A DNA stretch of 64,000 bases, from assembly GCF_000719095.1 (NCBI RefSeq), contig NZ_JOEH01000002.1, forward strand, positions 62,001-126,000, read 5' to 3'. The position numbers and the translations under genes were made by a program. The DNA is from Streptacidiphilus jeojiense (GTDB taxonomy: Bacteria > Actinomycetota > Actinomycetes > Streptomycetales > Streptomycetaceae). Below the pieces are notes generated by a model that was given only the letters and a program-made list of their open reading frames with translations, was not told the DNA's origin and searched no databases. Positions 14,024 through 23,321 of this stretch are shown here, one piece after another. Every line of letters starts with the position of its first letter. Positions within the stretch are counted from its first letter, which is position 1.

Positions 14024-14590
14024 GTGGCTTCCACCAACGACCTCAAGAACGGCATGGTGCTCAAGCTCGACAACGACCAGCTGTGGTCCGTCGTCGAGTT
14101 CCAGCACGTCAAGCCCGGCAAGGGCCCGGCCTTCGTGCGCACCAAGCTGAAGCACGTGCTGTCCGGCAAGGTGGTCGACAAGACCTTCAACGCCGGCGTG
14201 AAGGTCGAGACGGCCAGCGTCGACAAGCGCGGGATGCAGTTCTCGTACAAGGACGGCGAGGACTTCGTGTTCATGGACATGGACACCTACGACCAGATCC
14301 AGATCAGCCCGGCCGTCCTCGGCGACAACGCCCACTACCTGCTCGAGGGCAACGAGGCCACCGTCGCGATGTACGAGGGCGCCCCCCTCTACGTCGAGCT
14401 GCCCGCCTCGGTCGAGCTGGTCATCGAGTACACCGAGCCCGGCGTCCAGGGCGACCGCTCCACCGGCGGCACCAAGCCCGCGCGCCTGGAGACCGGCCAC
14501 GAGATCGGCGTCCCGCTCTTCATCACCACCGGTGAGAAGATCAAGGTCGACACCCGCACCGGCGACTACCTCGGCCGGGTGAACTCCTAA
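14024..14590 (+). CDS. efp: Translation elongation factor P
   Basis: 188 residues, the full three-domain length. EF-P binds the ribosome between the P and E sites and relieves stalling at proline runs. The domain I loop reads KPGKGPAF with Lys33 at its tip, the PGKGP form of the actinobacterial subfamily. That form is known to work without the lysylation or rhamnosylation used by other bacteria. No modification gene (epmA, epmB, earP) is nearby, in agreement. The GTG start has AGGAG 11 bases upstream. nusB follows after 2 bp. Confidence 0.97.
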   Translation: MASTNDLKNGMVLKLDNDQLWSVVEFQHVKPGKGPAFVRTKLKHVLSGKVVDKTFNAGVKVETASVDKRGMQFSYKDGEDFVFMDMDTYDQIQISPAVLGDNAHYLLEGNEATVAMYEGAPLYVELPASVELVIEYTEPGVQGDRSTGGTKPARLETGHEIGVPLFITTGEKIKVDTRTGDYLGRVNS

Positions 14591-14592
14591 CC

Positions 14593-15033
14593 GTGTCCAC
14601 CGCACGCAACAAGGCCCGCACGCGAGCCTTCCAGATCCTCTTCGAGGCGGACCACCGGGGTGTCACCCCGCAGTCCGTGCTCGCGGACTGGGTGCGCCGG
14701 GCGCGCACCCCGGACGAGGGAACGCCGCAGGTCAGCGAGTACACGATGGAGCTGGTCGAGGGCTACAGCCAGCACGCCGCCCGGATCGACGACCTGCTCG
14801 CCACCTACGCGGTGGGCTGGACGCTGGACCGGATGCCCATCGTGGACCGCAATGTGCTGCGCCTGGGCGCGTACGAGCTGATCTGGGAGGACGGCGTCCC
14901 GGACGCGGTCGTCCTGGACGAGTCGGTCGAGATCGCCAAGGAGTTCTCCACCGACGAGTCCCCGGCGTTCGTCAACGGACTGCTGGCCCGACTGCTGGAG
15001 CTCAAGCCGTCGCTGCGCGCCTCGCGCGACTGA
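14593..15033 (+). CDS. nusB: Transcription antitermination protein NusB
   Basis: 146 residues. NusB binds boxA RNA with S10 (NusE) during rRNA antitermination. The N-terminus is ARNKARTRAFQILFEAD, and the second half has the family pattern VGWTLDRMPIVDRNVLRLGAYE and FVNGLLARL. The GTG is 2 bp after the efp stop with no separate ribosome-binding site, so translation probably depends on efp. A strong hairpin follows at 15059. Confidence 0.95.
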   Translation: MSTARNKARTRAFQILFEADHRGVTPQSVLADWVRRARTPDEGTPQVSEYTMELVEGYSQHAARIDDLLATYAVGWTLDRMPIVDRNVLRLGAYELIWEDGVPDAVVLDESVEIAKEFSTDESPAFVNGLLARLLELKPSLRASRD

Positions 15034-15058
15034 CGGAGCGTTCGGAGCGATCCGCCGC

Positions 15059-15097
15059 AGGCCCGGCACCACCCCGGACGGGGACGGTGCCGGGCCT
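15059..15097 (+). terminator. Hairpin terminator after efp-nusB
   Basis: AGGCCCGGCACC pairs perfectly with GGTGCCGGGCCT (12-bp arms) across a 15-base loop, followed by TCCGTCGTTC. GC-rich stems with little T tail are normal terminators in streptomycetes. Confidence 0.75.
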
Positions 15098-15235
15098 TCC
15101 GTCGTTCACCGTGCGTCACCGATGGTGACAGTTCTGTGACACAGGGTGCGCATGGGGCGCCGGTGGTCGGGGAGGACGCAGGTAGCGGCCGTCGGGGCCG
15201 CACCCGCCGAGCCCTTCCGCCCCCGAGGAGTTCCC

Positions 15236-16213
15236 ATGGCCGCCAGGCACGCACGCACCCGCCGCCCGTCCACCGCGCGGACCGCGGCACCCGCACCCTG
15301 CCGGCGAGGCGCCCGCGCCGTCGCCCGCCCCGGGACCCGGAGCCATGCGGCCCGGCCGCCGGCGCCCACCCTGCTCGGCGTGGTCACCTGCCGCGAGGAC
15401 TTCGAGGCGCTGCGCCGGGACGGCGGCACCGAGTACACCGGCTACACCGAGTACCTCGCCGACATCGAGGAGCTGCTGGGACGGCTGACCGGGTCCGGCG
15501 GCGTGGTCAGGGGCCGGGCCTTCCACCCCGGTGACCTGGTCGACTTCTGCCACCGCGAGGGCCTCTCGCTCGCGGACCCGGAGAGCCACACCGCCTACAC
15601 GGCCGACCCGGAGGCCGAGGACGAGTGGGTGCTCTACGAGGGCGAGCCGCTGGCGGAGTTCACCGCCCGGCTGGCGCGGGCCCGCGAGCGGGGCCTGGTG
15701 CACCGGCGGCTGGCCAGGATGCTGGCCGAGACCGCGGAGGCGGCGGCGACCGGCGGGGAGTTCCCGGAGGAGCCGCTGCGCGCCGCCTACACCGAGGGCG
15801 CCGACGCGCTGCGCCGGGTCCTGGTCGGCGCCGGCCAGGGCAGGTTCCGGCTGGTCTGCTCGCTGCGGTCGCCGGAGGGGCCGGTGGAGGCCTGGGCCGA
15901 CCTGCTGCTGGAGTCGGGCGACGACGGCGGCAGCGTGCTGCGGATCGAGGAGGCCGACCTGGACCTGCTCTGCTCGCTGCTGTGCACCGGCTTCGCGCTG
16001 GGCATGCCCGGCGGGGTGGTGCTGTCCGGGATGTGCCGTACCCGCGGCTCGGTGGCCTGGGGCTGGGAGCTGGACGACGGTGGCTTCGTACCGCGCAACG
16101 CCGCCGATGTGCTGCTGGACCTGTCGGTACCGGCGGTGTCCTGGATCGCGGTCTGCCTGCCGGGCGCCGAGTCCGTCCCGGGCTTCGCGCTCGGGGAGAT
16201 CAGCCTGGGCTGA
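15236..16213 (+). CDS. Conserved-looking hypothetical protein, function not recognised
   Basis: 325 residues. I chose the ATG at 15236 because GAGGAG lies six bases upstream; the frame is open further upstream but without a ribosome-binding site. The first 45 residues are Arg/Ala/Pro-rich (ARHARTRRPSTARTAAPAP). The rest is an acidic globular protein with no signal peptide or clear membrane helix, although LCSLLCTGFALGMPGGVVLS is hydrophobic. No enzyme motif is seen. It is a single gene bounded by the nusB terminator and a convergent terminator, and is the first gene of the accessory stretch. Confidence 0.65.
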   Translation: MAARHARTRRPSTARTAAPAPCRRGARAVARPGTRSHAARPPAPTLLGVVTCREDFEALRRDGGTEYTGYTEYLADIEELLGRLTGSGGVVRGRAFHPGDLVDFCHREGLSLADPESHTAYTADPEAEDEWVLYEGEPLAEFTARLARARERGLVHRRLARMLAETAEAAATGGEFPEEPLRAAYTEGADALRRVLVGAGQGRFRLVCSLRSPEGPVEAWADLLLESGDDGGSVLRIEEADLDLLCSLLCTGFALGMPGGVVLSGMCRTRGSVAWGWELDDGGFVPRNAADVLLDLSVPAVSWIAVCLPGAESVPGFALGEISLG

Positions 16214-16242
16214 CGCCGGATCAGCACGGCTCGGCACGTGAC

Positions 16243-16274
16243 GGCGCCGCCCCCGGAGGACCGGGGGCGGCGCC
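16243..16274. terminator. Bidirectional hairpin terminator between convergent genes
   Basis: GGCGCCGCCCCCGG and CCGGGGGCGGCGCC are perfect 14-bp arms around the loop AGGA. It sits between the hypothetical gene (plus) and the MFS gene (minus), so it can serve both. Confidence 0.8.
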
Positions 16275-16289
16275 GAAGGGCTGTCGGGT

Positions 16290-17732
16290 TCAGGCGTTGC
16301 GGCGGGGGAGCAGCTGGACCAGGCCGGCCAGCACCAGCTCCACCCCGGCCAGCGAGGCCAGCCCGAGCTGGAAGGCGTGTGGGAAGCGGTCCGGGGCGGC
16401 GTTGCCGAGGGCTCCGTAGAAGACGATGCCGATCAGCGCGATCCCCAGCGCCCCGGCCACCTGCTGGGTGGTGGCCAGCACCCCCGAGGCGGAGCCGGCC
16501 AGCTGCGGCTTGACCCGGCTGAGCACGGTCCCGGTCAGCGGGGCGATGACCATCCCCATGCCCAGGCCGTCGACCAGCAGGCCCGGTGCCAGCCAGGCGG
16601 CCCCGGCGGTGCCGCCGCCGGTGCCCAGCAGGCCGACGGCCAGCCAGAGCAGCCCCAGGCCCAGGGCCATCAACAGGGAGCCGACGGTCAGCACGTGACG
16701 CCCCATCCGGGCCGCCAGCAGGTGCGCGGTCATCGAGGTGGCCAGGTAGCCGCCGCCGATCACGGTGAACACCACGCCCGAGGCCAGCGCGTCCAGGCCG
16801 CGGCCCTGCTGCAGGTAGAGCGCCAGGATCAGGAAGAACGAGCCCTGGCCGAGCCAGAAGGTGAGCTGTGCCAGCGATCCGGCGCTGAAGACGCGCTCCC
16901 GGAACAGCCCGGTGTGGACCAGCGGCAGTCCGCCGCGGGCGCTGGCCCGGTGCTGGTGCACGCCGAAGACGGTGAAGAGGACGGCGGAGCCGGCCAGGCA
17001 GACCCAGGTCCAGGCCGGCCATCCCTGCGCCCGGCCCTGGATCAGCGGCAGCACCAGGGCGACCAGGGCGGCGGTGACCAGGGTGACGCCGGCCAGGTCC
17101 AGCCTGGGCCGCTGCGGCGCGCGGGACTCCGGGACCACCCGGGGGACCAGCACCAGGGTGGCGACGCCGACCGGGACGTTGATCAGGAAGCAGGACCGCC
17201 AGTCCAGGCCGAACAGGTCGGCGCGGATCAGCACCCCGCCGATGAGCTGGCCGAACACCGCGCCGATGCCCATCGTGAGCCCGTACATCGCGAACGCCTT
17301 GGCCTGGGCCGCGCCGCGGTAGGCGGTCTGCAGGATGACCAGCACCTGCGGTCCCATCAGCGCCGCCGACAGCCCCTGTACGGCGCGGGCGGCGATCAGA
17401 ACGCCGACGGTGGGGGCCAGGCCGCAGGCCGCCGAGGACAGCGTGAACAGGGTCAGGCCGAGCGCGAAGATCCGGCGGCGTCCGGCGATGTCGCCGATCC
17501 GGCCCGCGGTGATCAGCGCGGTGGCCAGGGCCAGGCCGAAGGCGGCGACGATCCACTGGATCGCGGAGGCGCCGGCGCCCAGGTCCGACTGCATCGAGGG
17601 GATCGCCACATTGACGATGAAGAAGTCCAGGGCGGTCATGAAGGTCGCGGTCAGCATCACCGGGAGCAGGCCCCGGGGTGTGGTCCCGGCGTCGGCCGCG
17701 GCGGCCGGGGCGGGGACGGTGGAGGTGGTCAT
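16290..17732 (-). CDS. MFS exporter, DHA2 (EmrB/QacA, 14-TM) family
   Basis: 480 residues with about 14 hydrophobic helices. Family motifs are TALDFFIVNVAIPSMQSDL in helix 1, GRIGDIAGRRRIF (motif A) and RAVQGLSAALMGPQVLVIL (the motif-C-like region of drug/proton antiporters). It is expected to export toxic or secondary-metabolite-like compounds at the inner membrane using proton motive force. It lies 114 bp downstream of the SnoaL-like gene on the same strand, with a hairpin between them. Substrate cannot be told from sequence. Confidence 0.88.
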   Translation of the reverse strand: MTTSTVPAPAAAADAGTTPRGLLPVMLTATFMTALDFFIVNVAIPSMQSDLGAGASAIQWIVAAFGLALATALITAGRIGDIAGRRRIFALGLTLFTLSSAACGLAPTVGVLIAARAVQGLSAALMGPQVLVILQTAYRGAAQAKAFAMYGLTMGIGAVFGQLIGGVLIRADLFGLDWRSCFLINVPVGVATLVLVPRVVPESRAPQRPRLDLAGVTLVTAALVALVLPLIQGRAQGWPAWTWVCLAGSAVLFTVFGVHQHRASARGGLPLVHTGLFRERVFSAGSLAQLTFWLGQGSFFLILALYLQQGRGLDALASGVVFTVIGGGYLATSMTAHLLAARMGRHVLTVGSLLMALGLGLLWLAVGLLGTGGGTAGAAWLAPGLLVDGLGMGMVIAPLTGTVLSRVKPQLAGSASGVLATTQQVAGALGIALIGIVFYGALGNAAPDRFPHAFQLGLASLAGVELVLAGLVQLLPRRNA

Positions 17733-17780
17733 CAGCGTGCTCCTGACTGCGTAGGGGTGCTGCGGGGAGGGGTCGGGTCC

Positions 17781-17810
17781 CGTCCGGGGCTGTGGGAGCA
17801 GCCCCGGACG
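17781..17810. terminator. Hairpin between SnoaL-like gene and MFS gene
   Basis: CGTCCGGGGCT pairs with AGCCCCGGACG (11-bp perfect arms, 8-base loop). Both flanking genes run on the minus strand, so it may end the upstream transcript or reduce read-through into the exporter gene. Confidence 0.55.
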
Positions 17811-17846
17811 GAGTTCTTGGGGGTGCGTCGGGCCTGGCGGATGCCG

Positions 17847-18212
17847 TCAGGCCGAGGGCACCTTGTCGAGGAAGCCGTGCACCTGCTTGATCCGCCCCTC
17901 GGCGTCGGCGACCAGCACGTCGAAGCCGACGACCAGGGCCTCGGCGCCCTGCGGGCCGAGCTCCCAGGTGAAGCGGGCGATGTCGTGGTGCGCGTCGACG
18001 GCGCCGCCGAGGGTGAACACCAGCCCGGGGAACTGGGCCTGCACGGCGCCCAGGGTGGCGTCGATGGCGTCCCTGCCCTCCGCGACCACCAGCGGGTCGG
18101 TGTAGCTGCCGTCCTCGGCCCACACCTCGTCGACCAGGCGGCGGCGGGCCGCGGGGTCGGTCTCGTTCCAGGTGGCGAGGTAGCGCTCGGCGAGGTCCTG
18201 AAGGTCACTCAT
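17847..18212 (-). CDS. SnoaL-like / NTF2-fold small protein
   Basis: 121 residues. I chose the ATG at 18212 (MSDLQDLAERYLATWNETD) because GGGAGAAC lies just upstream; longer in-frame starts add a basic, unconserved stretch. The pattern RYLATWNETDPAARRRLVDEVWAEDGSYTDP with GRDAI, FTLGGAVDAHHDIARFTWELG and VLVADAEGRIKQVHGFLD is that of SnoaL-like NTF2-fold proteins. These bind small hydrophobic ligands or act as cyclases or isomerases. It is upstream of the MFS gene and divergent from the LAL regulator, so it may belong to a small inducible detoxification unit. Confidence 0.8.
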   Translation of the reverse strand: MSDLQDLAERYLATWNETDPAARRRLVDEVWAEDGSYTDPLVVAEGRDAIDATLGAVQAQFPGLVFTLGGAVDAHHDIARFTWELGPQGAEALVVGFDVLVADAEGRIKQVHGFLDKVPSA

Positions 18213-18397
18213 GATCGGGTTCTCCCTGCTGTCCTGACGGTCCGTCTGTCGCCGTCGTCCGGTTGTCCGGTCGTCCTTGCAGGTCAAAAAGCTACGCAGG
18301 ACGGGAGACCGTCGAATCTGTCGCGCTTAGGTACTTTCCGCAGGGGGTTGTCGGAGGCGGCAGGTAGGGTGCGAGCAGAGGGAAGGGGGATCCCGGG

Positions 18398-21244
18398 TTG
18401 CTGTACGGACGCGAGGGTGAACAGGCCGCGGTCGAGGCGCTGCTGGCGGGTGCGCGGGCCGGGCGCAGCGGTGTGCTGGTGCTGCGCGGCGAGCCGGGGA
18501 TCGGCAAGACCGCGCTGCTGGAGCACGCCGTCGAGGCGGCCGCCCCGGACTTCCGGGTGGTGCGCGCCACCGGCGTCGAGTACGAGGCCGATCTCCCCTT
18601 CGCCGGGCTGAACCTGCTGCTGTCTCCCGCCCTGGACCGGCTGCCCGGGCTGCCGGCCCCGCAGCGCCGGGCGCTGGAACGCGCCTTCGGCCTCAGCGAC
18701 GAGCCCGCGGCCCCGACGGCCGCCCCGGACCGGCTGCTGGCCGGTCTGGCCACCCTCACCCTGCTCGCCGACCTGGCCGAGAAGCAGCCGCTGCTGTGCG
18801 TGGTCGACGACGCGCAGTGGCTGGACCACGCCTCGGCCGGGGCGCTGCTGCTCGCGGCCCGGCGGCTGCAGGCCGAGGGCGTGGTGCTGCTCTTCGGCGC
18901 GCGGGACGGCGAGGGTGCCTGGTCCGCCCCCGGGCTGCCCGAGCTGCGGCTCGGGGCGCTCCCCGCCGACGCGGCCCGCGCCCTGCTGGCCGAGCGCGCC
19001 GCAGGTCTGAGCGACCACGCCAGGAGCCGGGTGCTGGCGCAGGCGCACGGCAATCCGCTGGCCCTGAGCGAACTGCCGGCCGCTCCCGGGCCGGACGGCC
19101 CCGTCGACGGCGCCGGCGCCGGTGTCGAAGCCGCCGGTGCCGTCCCGCTGGCCGGTCAGCTGCAGCTCGCCTACCACGGGCAGGTCAGCAGGCTGCCCGC
19201 GGCCACGCAGACCCTGCTGCTGGTCGCGGCGGCCGAGGAGACCGGCGACCTGGACGTGATCCTGCGCGCCGCCGCCGTGCTCGGCGCGGCCGCGGAGGAC
19301 CTGCGGGCCGCCGAGCAGGCCGAACTGGTCCGGACCGCACCGTCGGAGGCCGGGCAGCGGCTGGTGTTCCGGCATCCGCTGCTGCGCTCCGCCGTGCTCC
19401 AGCGGGCCCCGCTGGCCCAGCGGCTGGCCGCGCACCGGGCCCTGGCCGAGGCGCTGGCCGCGCTGCCGGTCCCGGACGCCGAGGGCCGTCGGGCCTGGCA
19501 CCTGGCCCTGGCCGCGACCGGCCCCGACGAACCCACGGCGGCGGCGCTGGAACGGGCCGCTGTGCAGGCCGCCCGGCGCGGCGGGCACGCCGGCGCCGCC
19601 TCGGCCTACGAGCGATCGGCCCGGCTCACCCCGGAGCGGGCGACGGCCACCCGCCGCTACACCTATGCGGCGGAGGCCGCGATCGAGGCGGGCGAGACCG
19701 ACCGCGCCGCCGAGCTGGCGGTCCGCACCCTGCGCCGGCTGGACCCCGAGGGCAGCACCGCGGGCGGGGCTGACGGCGGGTCGGACGACCGGCTGAGACG
19801 GGCCCAGCTGCTGCTGGTGCAGGCCACCACCCAGTTCTGGCGCGGCTCCGACCAGGGCGCGTTCGACCTGCTGCTGCGTACCGCGGACCTGGCCGCCGAC
19901 GTGGCGCCCGAGCACCTGGCCCGGGTGCTGATGCAGGCCTTCCACGTCGCCTGGTACCTGGGGGAGGAGCAGGTGGGCGTGGTCTGCGACCGGCTCGGCA
20001 CCCTGGCGGAACCGCCCGCCGCCGGGACCGTGGCCGGAGCGGGCCCCGACTTCGGCCCCGGGACCCATCCCACCGCCGCCCAGGCCGGCTATCTGGTGCA
20101 GGTGGTCCGCTCGCTGCTGGGCCGCAGCACGCAGCCGGTACCACCGGTCGCCGACACCGTCGCCCGGGCCCGCGCCGCCGGGGCCGCCGTACCGGTGGAC
20201 CTGGTGACGGTCTGCGGGGCGACGCTGATCATGGGGCGCGACGACGAGACGCTGCGCCTGGCCGAGGAGCTGGTGGCCGAGGCCCGCGCGGTGGGCGCGG
20301 TCGGGGCGCTGCCGACGCTGCTGTTCTTCCTGGCCGAGGGCGAGCTGTTCCAGGGCCGTCCCGCCGAGGCGCTGGCCCACGCCAGCGAGGCGCTGCGGAT
20401 CGCCGAGGACACCGGGCAGCCGCACTGGACCGGGCAGCTGCACAGCTTCCTGGCGCAGCTGGCGGCCCTGCGCGGTGACGAGGCGTCAACCCGGCGCAGC
20501 GCCGATGCCGCCCACGCGGCCGGTCTGGCCGGACGTCCCTGGACCCAGTGGTCGCTGGGGCTGCTCGACCTGGGCCTGGGCCGGGCCGAGGAGTGCCTGG
20601 GCCGGCTGGAGCCGCTGGTCCACGGCCCGCAGCGGCACCATGTCGCCGGTCTGCGCGCCGTCCCCGACCTGGTCGAGGCGGCAGTGCGGCTGCGTGAGCC
20701 GGAGCGCGCCGCCGGGCCGTTCGACTACTTCCGCCGCTGGGCCGCCCGGACCGGGCAGCCCTGGACGGAGGCCCTGGTGCTGCGCTGCGAGGCGCTGCTG
20801 GGCGAGGACGCCGACGCCGAGCAGCGCTTCACCGCCGCGCTGCGCCGGCACGAGGAGCAGGACCGCCCCTGGGACCGGGCCCGCACCGCCCTGCTGTACG
20901 GCGAGTGGTTGCGTCGCGGCCGCCGCAAGGCCGAGGCCCGGGGTCCGCTGCTGGCCGCCCAGTCGGCGTTCGACCAGCTCGGCGCCGTGCCCTGGGCCGA
21001 GCGGGCCCGCTCGGAGCTGGGCGCCACCGGAACCGCCGCCCCGCAGGGCCGGGCCGGGTCCGGGCCGCTGGCCTCGCTCACCCCGCAGGAGTCGCAGATC
21101 GTCCGGCTGGCGGCGCAGGGGCTGTCCAACCGGGACATCGCCGCCCAGCTGTTCCTCAGCTCACGGACCGTCGGATACCACCTCTACAAGGCCTACCCCA
21201 AGCTCGGCGTCGCCTCGCGCGGGGAACTCGCCGAACTGTTCTGA
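18398..21244 (+). CDS. Large ATP-binding LuxR-family (LAL) transcriptional regulator
   Basis: 948 residues, normal for LAL regulators. The TTG start follows GGAAGGGGGA at 18381-18390. Walker A GEPGIGKT is at residues 31-38 and Walker B LLCVVDDAQWLDHASA is near residue 130. A long Ala/Leu-rich helical-repeat region fills the middle. The C-terminal LuxR helix-turn-helix starts at LTPQESQIVRLAAQGLSNRD and continues IAAQLFLSSRTVGYHL. Such proteins are usually activators of sugar or secondary-metabolite genes. It is divergent from the SnoaL-MFS pair and 146 bp upstream of the sugar ABC operon, and either could be its target. Confidence 0.92.
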   Translation: MLYGREGEQAAVEALLAGARAGRSGVLVLRGEPGIGKTALLEHAVEAAAPDFRVVRATGVEYEADLPFAGLNLLLSPALDRLPGLPAPQRRALERAFGLSDEPAAPTAAPDRLLAGLATLTLLADLAEKQPLLCVVDDAQWLDHASAGALLLAARRLQAEGVVLLFGARDGEGAWSAPGLPELRLGALPADAARALLAERAAGLSDHARSRVLAQAHGNPLALSELPAAPGPDGPVDGAGAGVEAAGAVPLAGQLQLAYHGQVSRLPAATQTLLLVAAAEETGDLDVILRAAAVLGAAAEDLRAAEQAELVRTAPSEAGQRLVFRHPLLRSAVLQRAPLAQRLAAHRALAEALAALPVPDAEGRRAWHLALAATGPDEPTAAALERAAVQAARRGGHAGAASAYERSARLTPERATATRRYTYAAEAAIEAGETDRAAELAVRTLRRLDPEGSTAGGADGGSDDRLRRAQLLLVQATTQFWRGSDQGAFDLLLRTADLAADVAPEHLARVLMQAFHVAWYLGEEQVGVVCDRLGTLAEPPAAGTVAGAGPDFGPGTHPTAAQAGYLVQVVRSLLGRSTQPVPPVADTVARARAAGAAVPVDLVTVCGATLIMGRDDETLRLAEELVAEARAVGAVGALPTLLFFLAEGELFQGRPAEALAHASEALRIAEDTGQPHWTGQLHSFLAQLAALRGDEASTRRSADAAHAAGLAGRPWTQWSLGLLDLGLGRAEECLGRLEPLVHGPQRHHVAGLRAVPDLVEAAVRLREPERAAGPFDYFRRWAARTGQPWTEALVLRCEALLGEDADAEQRFTAALRRHEEQDRPWDRARTALLYGEWLRRGRRKAEARGPLLAAQSAFDQLGAVPWAERARSELGATGTAAPQGRAGSGPLASLTPQESQIVRLAAQGLSNRDIAAQLFLSSRTVGYHLYKAYPKLGVASRGELAELF

Positions 21245-21390
21245 CCGCGGGTCAGCGGTCGCCCGGGAGTATCGCAGGAGTGATTCCGTTCCCCTGCCTG
21301 GCCTATTCCGACGGGCCCGATCCGGTCACTGGCTGTCGTATGGAGTGAGCGCTGCGTCAGCGTCCCTGTACGAAAGGCGTCCAACCTCCC

Positions 21391-22503
21391 ATGAGCCAGA
21401 TCTCACGCACCCTTCTTGTCTCGGCCGCTGCCATGTCCCTGGCGCTGACCGCCGCCGCCTGCGGAAAGGCCGGCAGCTCCTCGTCGAGCTCCTCCGCCTC
21501 CGGCTCCGTGGCGGCGAGCTCCCTCTCCGGCAAGGTGGGGCTGCTGCTCCCGGAGAACCAGACCACCCGGTACGAGAAGTTCGACAAGCCCTTCTTCGAA
21601 GCCAAGATGAAGGAGCTGGCGCCGAGCGTGACCGTGGACTACGCGAACGCGGCCGGCAGCGCCGCCACCCAGGCCCAGCAGGTCACCACCATGATCAACG
21701 CGGGGGTCAAGGTCCTGGTGGTGGACCCGGTCGACGCGGCCGCCATCAAGGCGTCGGTGGTCGCCGCCAGCACCAAGGGGATCAAGGTGGTCAGCTACGA
21801 CCGCCTCTCCCAGGGGCCGGCCGACGCCTACGTCTCCTTCGACAACATCAAGGTCGGCCAGCTGCAGGGGCAGGGGCTGCTCAACGTCCTCGGCTCCAAG
21901 GCCACCCCGACCGCCAAGGTCGTCGAGATCGACGGCGACTCGGCCGACCCCAACGCCGCCGACTTCAAGTCCGGCTTCCAGGGCGTCGTCAAGGGCAAGG
22001 TCGACCTCGCCTACGACGCCTCCGGGCTGTGGAAGGCCGACGTCGCGGCGCAGAAGGCCGCAGCCGCGATCAACCAGCTGGGCGCCGGCAACATCGCCGC
22101 CTTCTACTCGGCCAACGACGGCATGGCCGCCGGTATCGCCACCTCGATGAAGAACGCGGGTATCTCCAACCTGCCGCTCACCGGCCAGGACGCCCAGCTC
22201 GACGCCATCCAGCGGATCATGGTGGGCACCCAGAGCTTCACCATCTACAAGGCGTACCAGCCGGAGGCCGACGCCGCGGCGCAGCTCGCGGTGGACCTGA
22301 TGTCCGGCAACAGCATCAGCAGCCTGGCCACCACCACCAAGACCAACGGCTCCGGCAACAAGGTGCCCTCCGACCTGCTGACGCCGGTGCTGGTCAAGGC
22401 CGACAACGTCAAGGACACCGTGGTCAAGGACGGCCTCTACACGGTCGCCCAGATCTGCACCTCCGCCTACGCGGCCGGCTGCAAGGCCAACGGACTCTCA
22501 TGA
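21391..22503 (+). CDS. Sugar ABC transporter substrate-binding lipoprotein (XylF/RbsB-like)
   Basis: 370 residues. A lipoprotein signal SLALTAAAC places the lipidated Cys at 24, followed by a Ser-rich linker. The mature part has the type I periplasmic-binding fold: VGLLLPENQTTRYEKFD, TMINAGVKVLVVDPVDAAAI, VSYDRL, AFYSANDGMAAGI and LPLTGQDAQLDAIQRI, all typical of xylose-binding XylF-like proteins. It binds sugar outside the membrane for the ATPase and permease encoded just downstream (4-bp overlap with the ATPase gene). No strong ribosome-binding site is seen; GAAAGG is 14 bases upstream. Confidence 0.9.
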   Translation: MSQISRTLLVSAAAMSLALTAAACGKAGSSSSSSSASGSVAASSLSGKVGLLLPENQTTRYEKFDKPFFEAKMKELAPSVTVDYANAAGSAATQAQQVTTMINAGVKVLVVDPVDAAAIKASVVAASTKGIKVVSYDRLSQGPADAYVSFDNIKVGQLQGQGLLNVLGSKATPTAKVVEIDGDSADPNAADFKSGFQGVVKGKVDLAYDASGLWKADVAAQKAAAAINQLGAGNIAAFYSANDGMAAGIATSMKNAGISNLPLTGQDAQLDAIQRIMVGTQSFTIYKAYQPEADAAAQLAVDLMSGNSISSLATTTKTNGSGNKVPSDLLTPVLVKADNVKDTVVKDGLYTVAQICTSAYAAGCKANGLS

Positions 22504-23321
22504 GCAGCCCGTTCGCGACCGCCGGCACCGGCGCCGGTGCCGGCGCGGGTGAACCGGTCCTCGCCCTGCGCGGCATCTCCAAACGGTTCGGCGCCGTCCA
22601 GGCGCTGACCGACGTCGAGCTGGAGGTGCGCCCGGGCGAGGTGCTGGCCCTGGTCGGTGACAACGGCGCGGGCAAGTCCACCCTGGTCAAGACCATCGCC
22701 GGCGTGCACCCGATCGACGACGGCGTCATCGAGTGGGAGGGCAGGCCGGTCTCCATCAACCGGCCGCAGGACGCCCAGCACCTCGGCGTGGCCACGGTCT
22801 ACCAGGACCTCGCCCTGTGCGACAACCTCGACGTGGTCGGCAACCTCTACCTGGGCCGCGAGCTGAAACTGCGCGGGCTGCTGGACGAGGTCGCGATGGA
22901 GAAGAAGGCGCAGGAGCTGCTGTCCACGCTGGCGATCCGGATCCCCAGCGTGCGGATCCCGGTCGCCAGCCTCTCCGGCGGCCAGCGCCAGGTGGTGGCC
23001 ATCGCCCGTTCGCTGATCGGCGAGCCGAAGGTGGTGATCCTGGACGAACCGACCGCCGCCCTCGGCGTCGAGCAGACCGCCCAGGTGCTCGACCTGGTCG
23101 AGCGGCTGCGCGAGCGCGGTCTCGCGGTGATCCTGATCAGCCACAACATGGCCGACGTCCGCGCGGTCGCGGACCGGGTCGCCGTGCTGCGGCTGGGCAA
23201 GAACAACGGCACCTTCCCGGTGCAGCAGACCACCCAGGAGACCATCATCGCCGCGATCACCGGGGCCACCGACAACGCGGTGACCCGGCGTCAGGCGCGT
23301 ACGGCGGAGGGCGACAGATGA
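22500..23321 (+). CDS. Sugar ABC transporter ATP-binding protein, single-domain XylG-like
   Basis: 273 residues, so a single nucleotide-binding domain rather than the double domain of E. coli XylG or RbsA. Two copies should dimerise. Walker A is GDNGAGKSTLVK, the Q-loop is VATVYQDLALC, the signature is LSGGQRQVVAIA, Walker B is VVILDEPTAALG and the H-loop is ISHNM. The Gly/Ala-rich N-terminal stretch (ATAGTGAGAGAGE) is an extension. The ATG overlaps the binding-protein stop (ATGA), and the permease start overlaps its own stop. Confidence 0.92.
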   Translation: MSSPFATAGTGAGAGAGEPVLALRGISKRFGAVQALTDVELEVRPGEVLALVGDNGAGKSTLVKTIAGVHPIDDGVIEWEGRPVSINRPQDAQHLGVATVYQDLALCDNLDVVGNLYLGRELKLRGLLDEVAMEKKAQELLSTLAIRIPSVRIPVASLSGGQRQVVAIARSLIGEPKVVILDEPTAALGVEQTAQVLDLVERLRERGLAVILISHNMADVRAVADRVAVLRLGKNNGTFPVQQTTQETIIAAITGATDNAVTRRQARTAEGDR

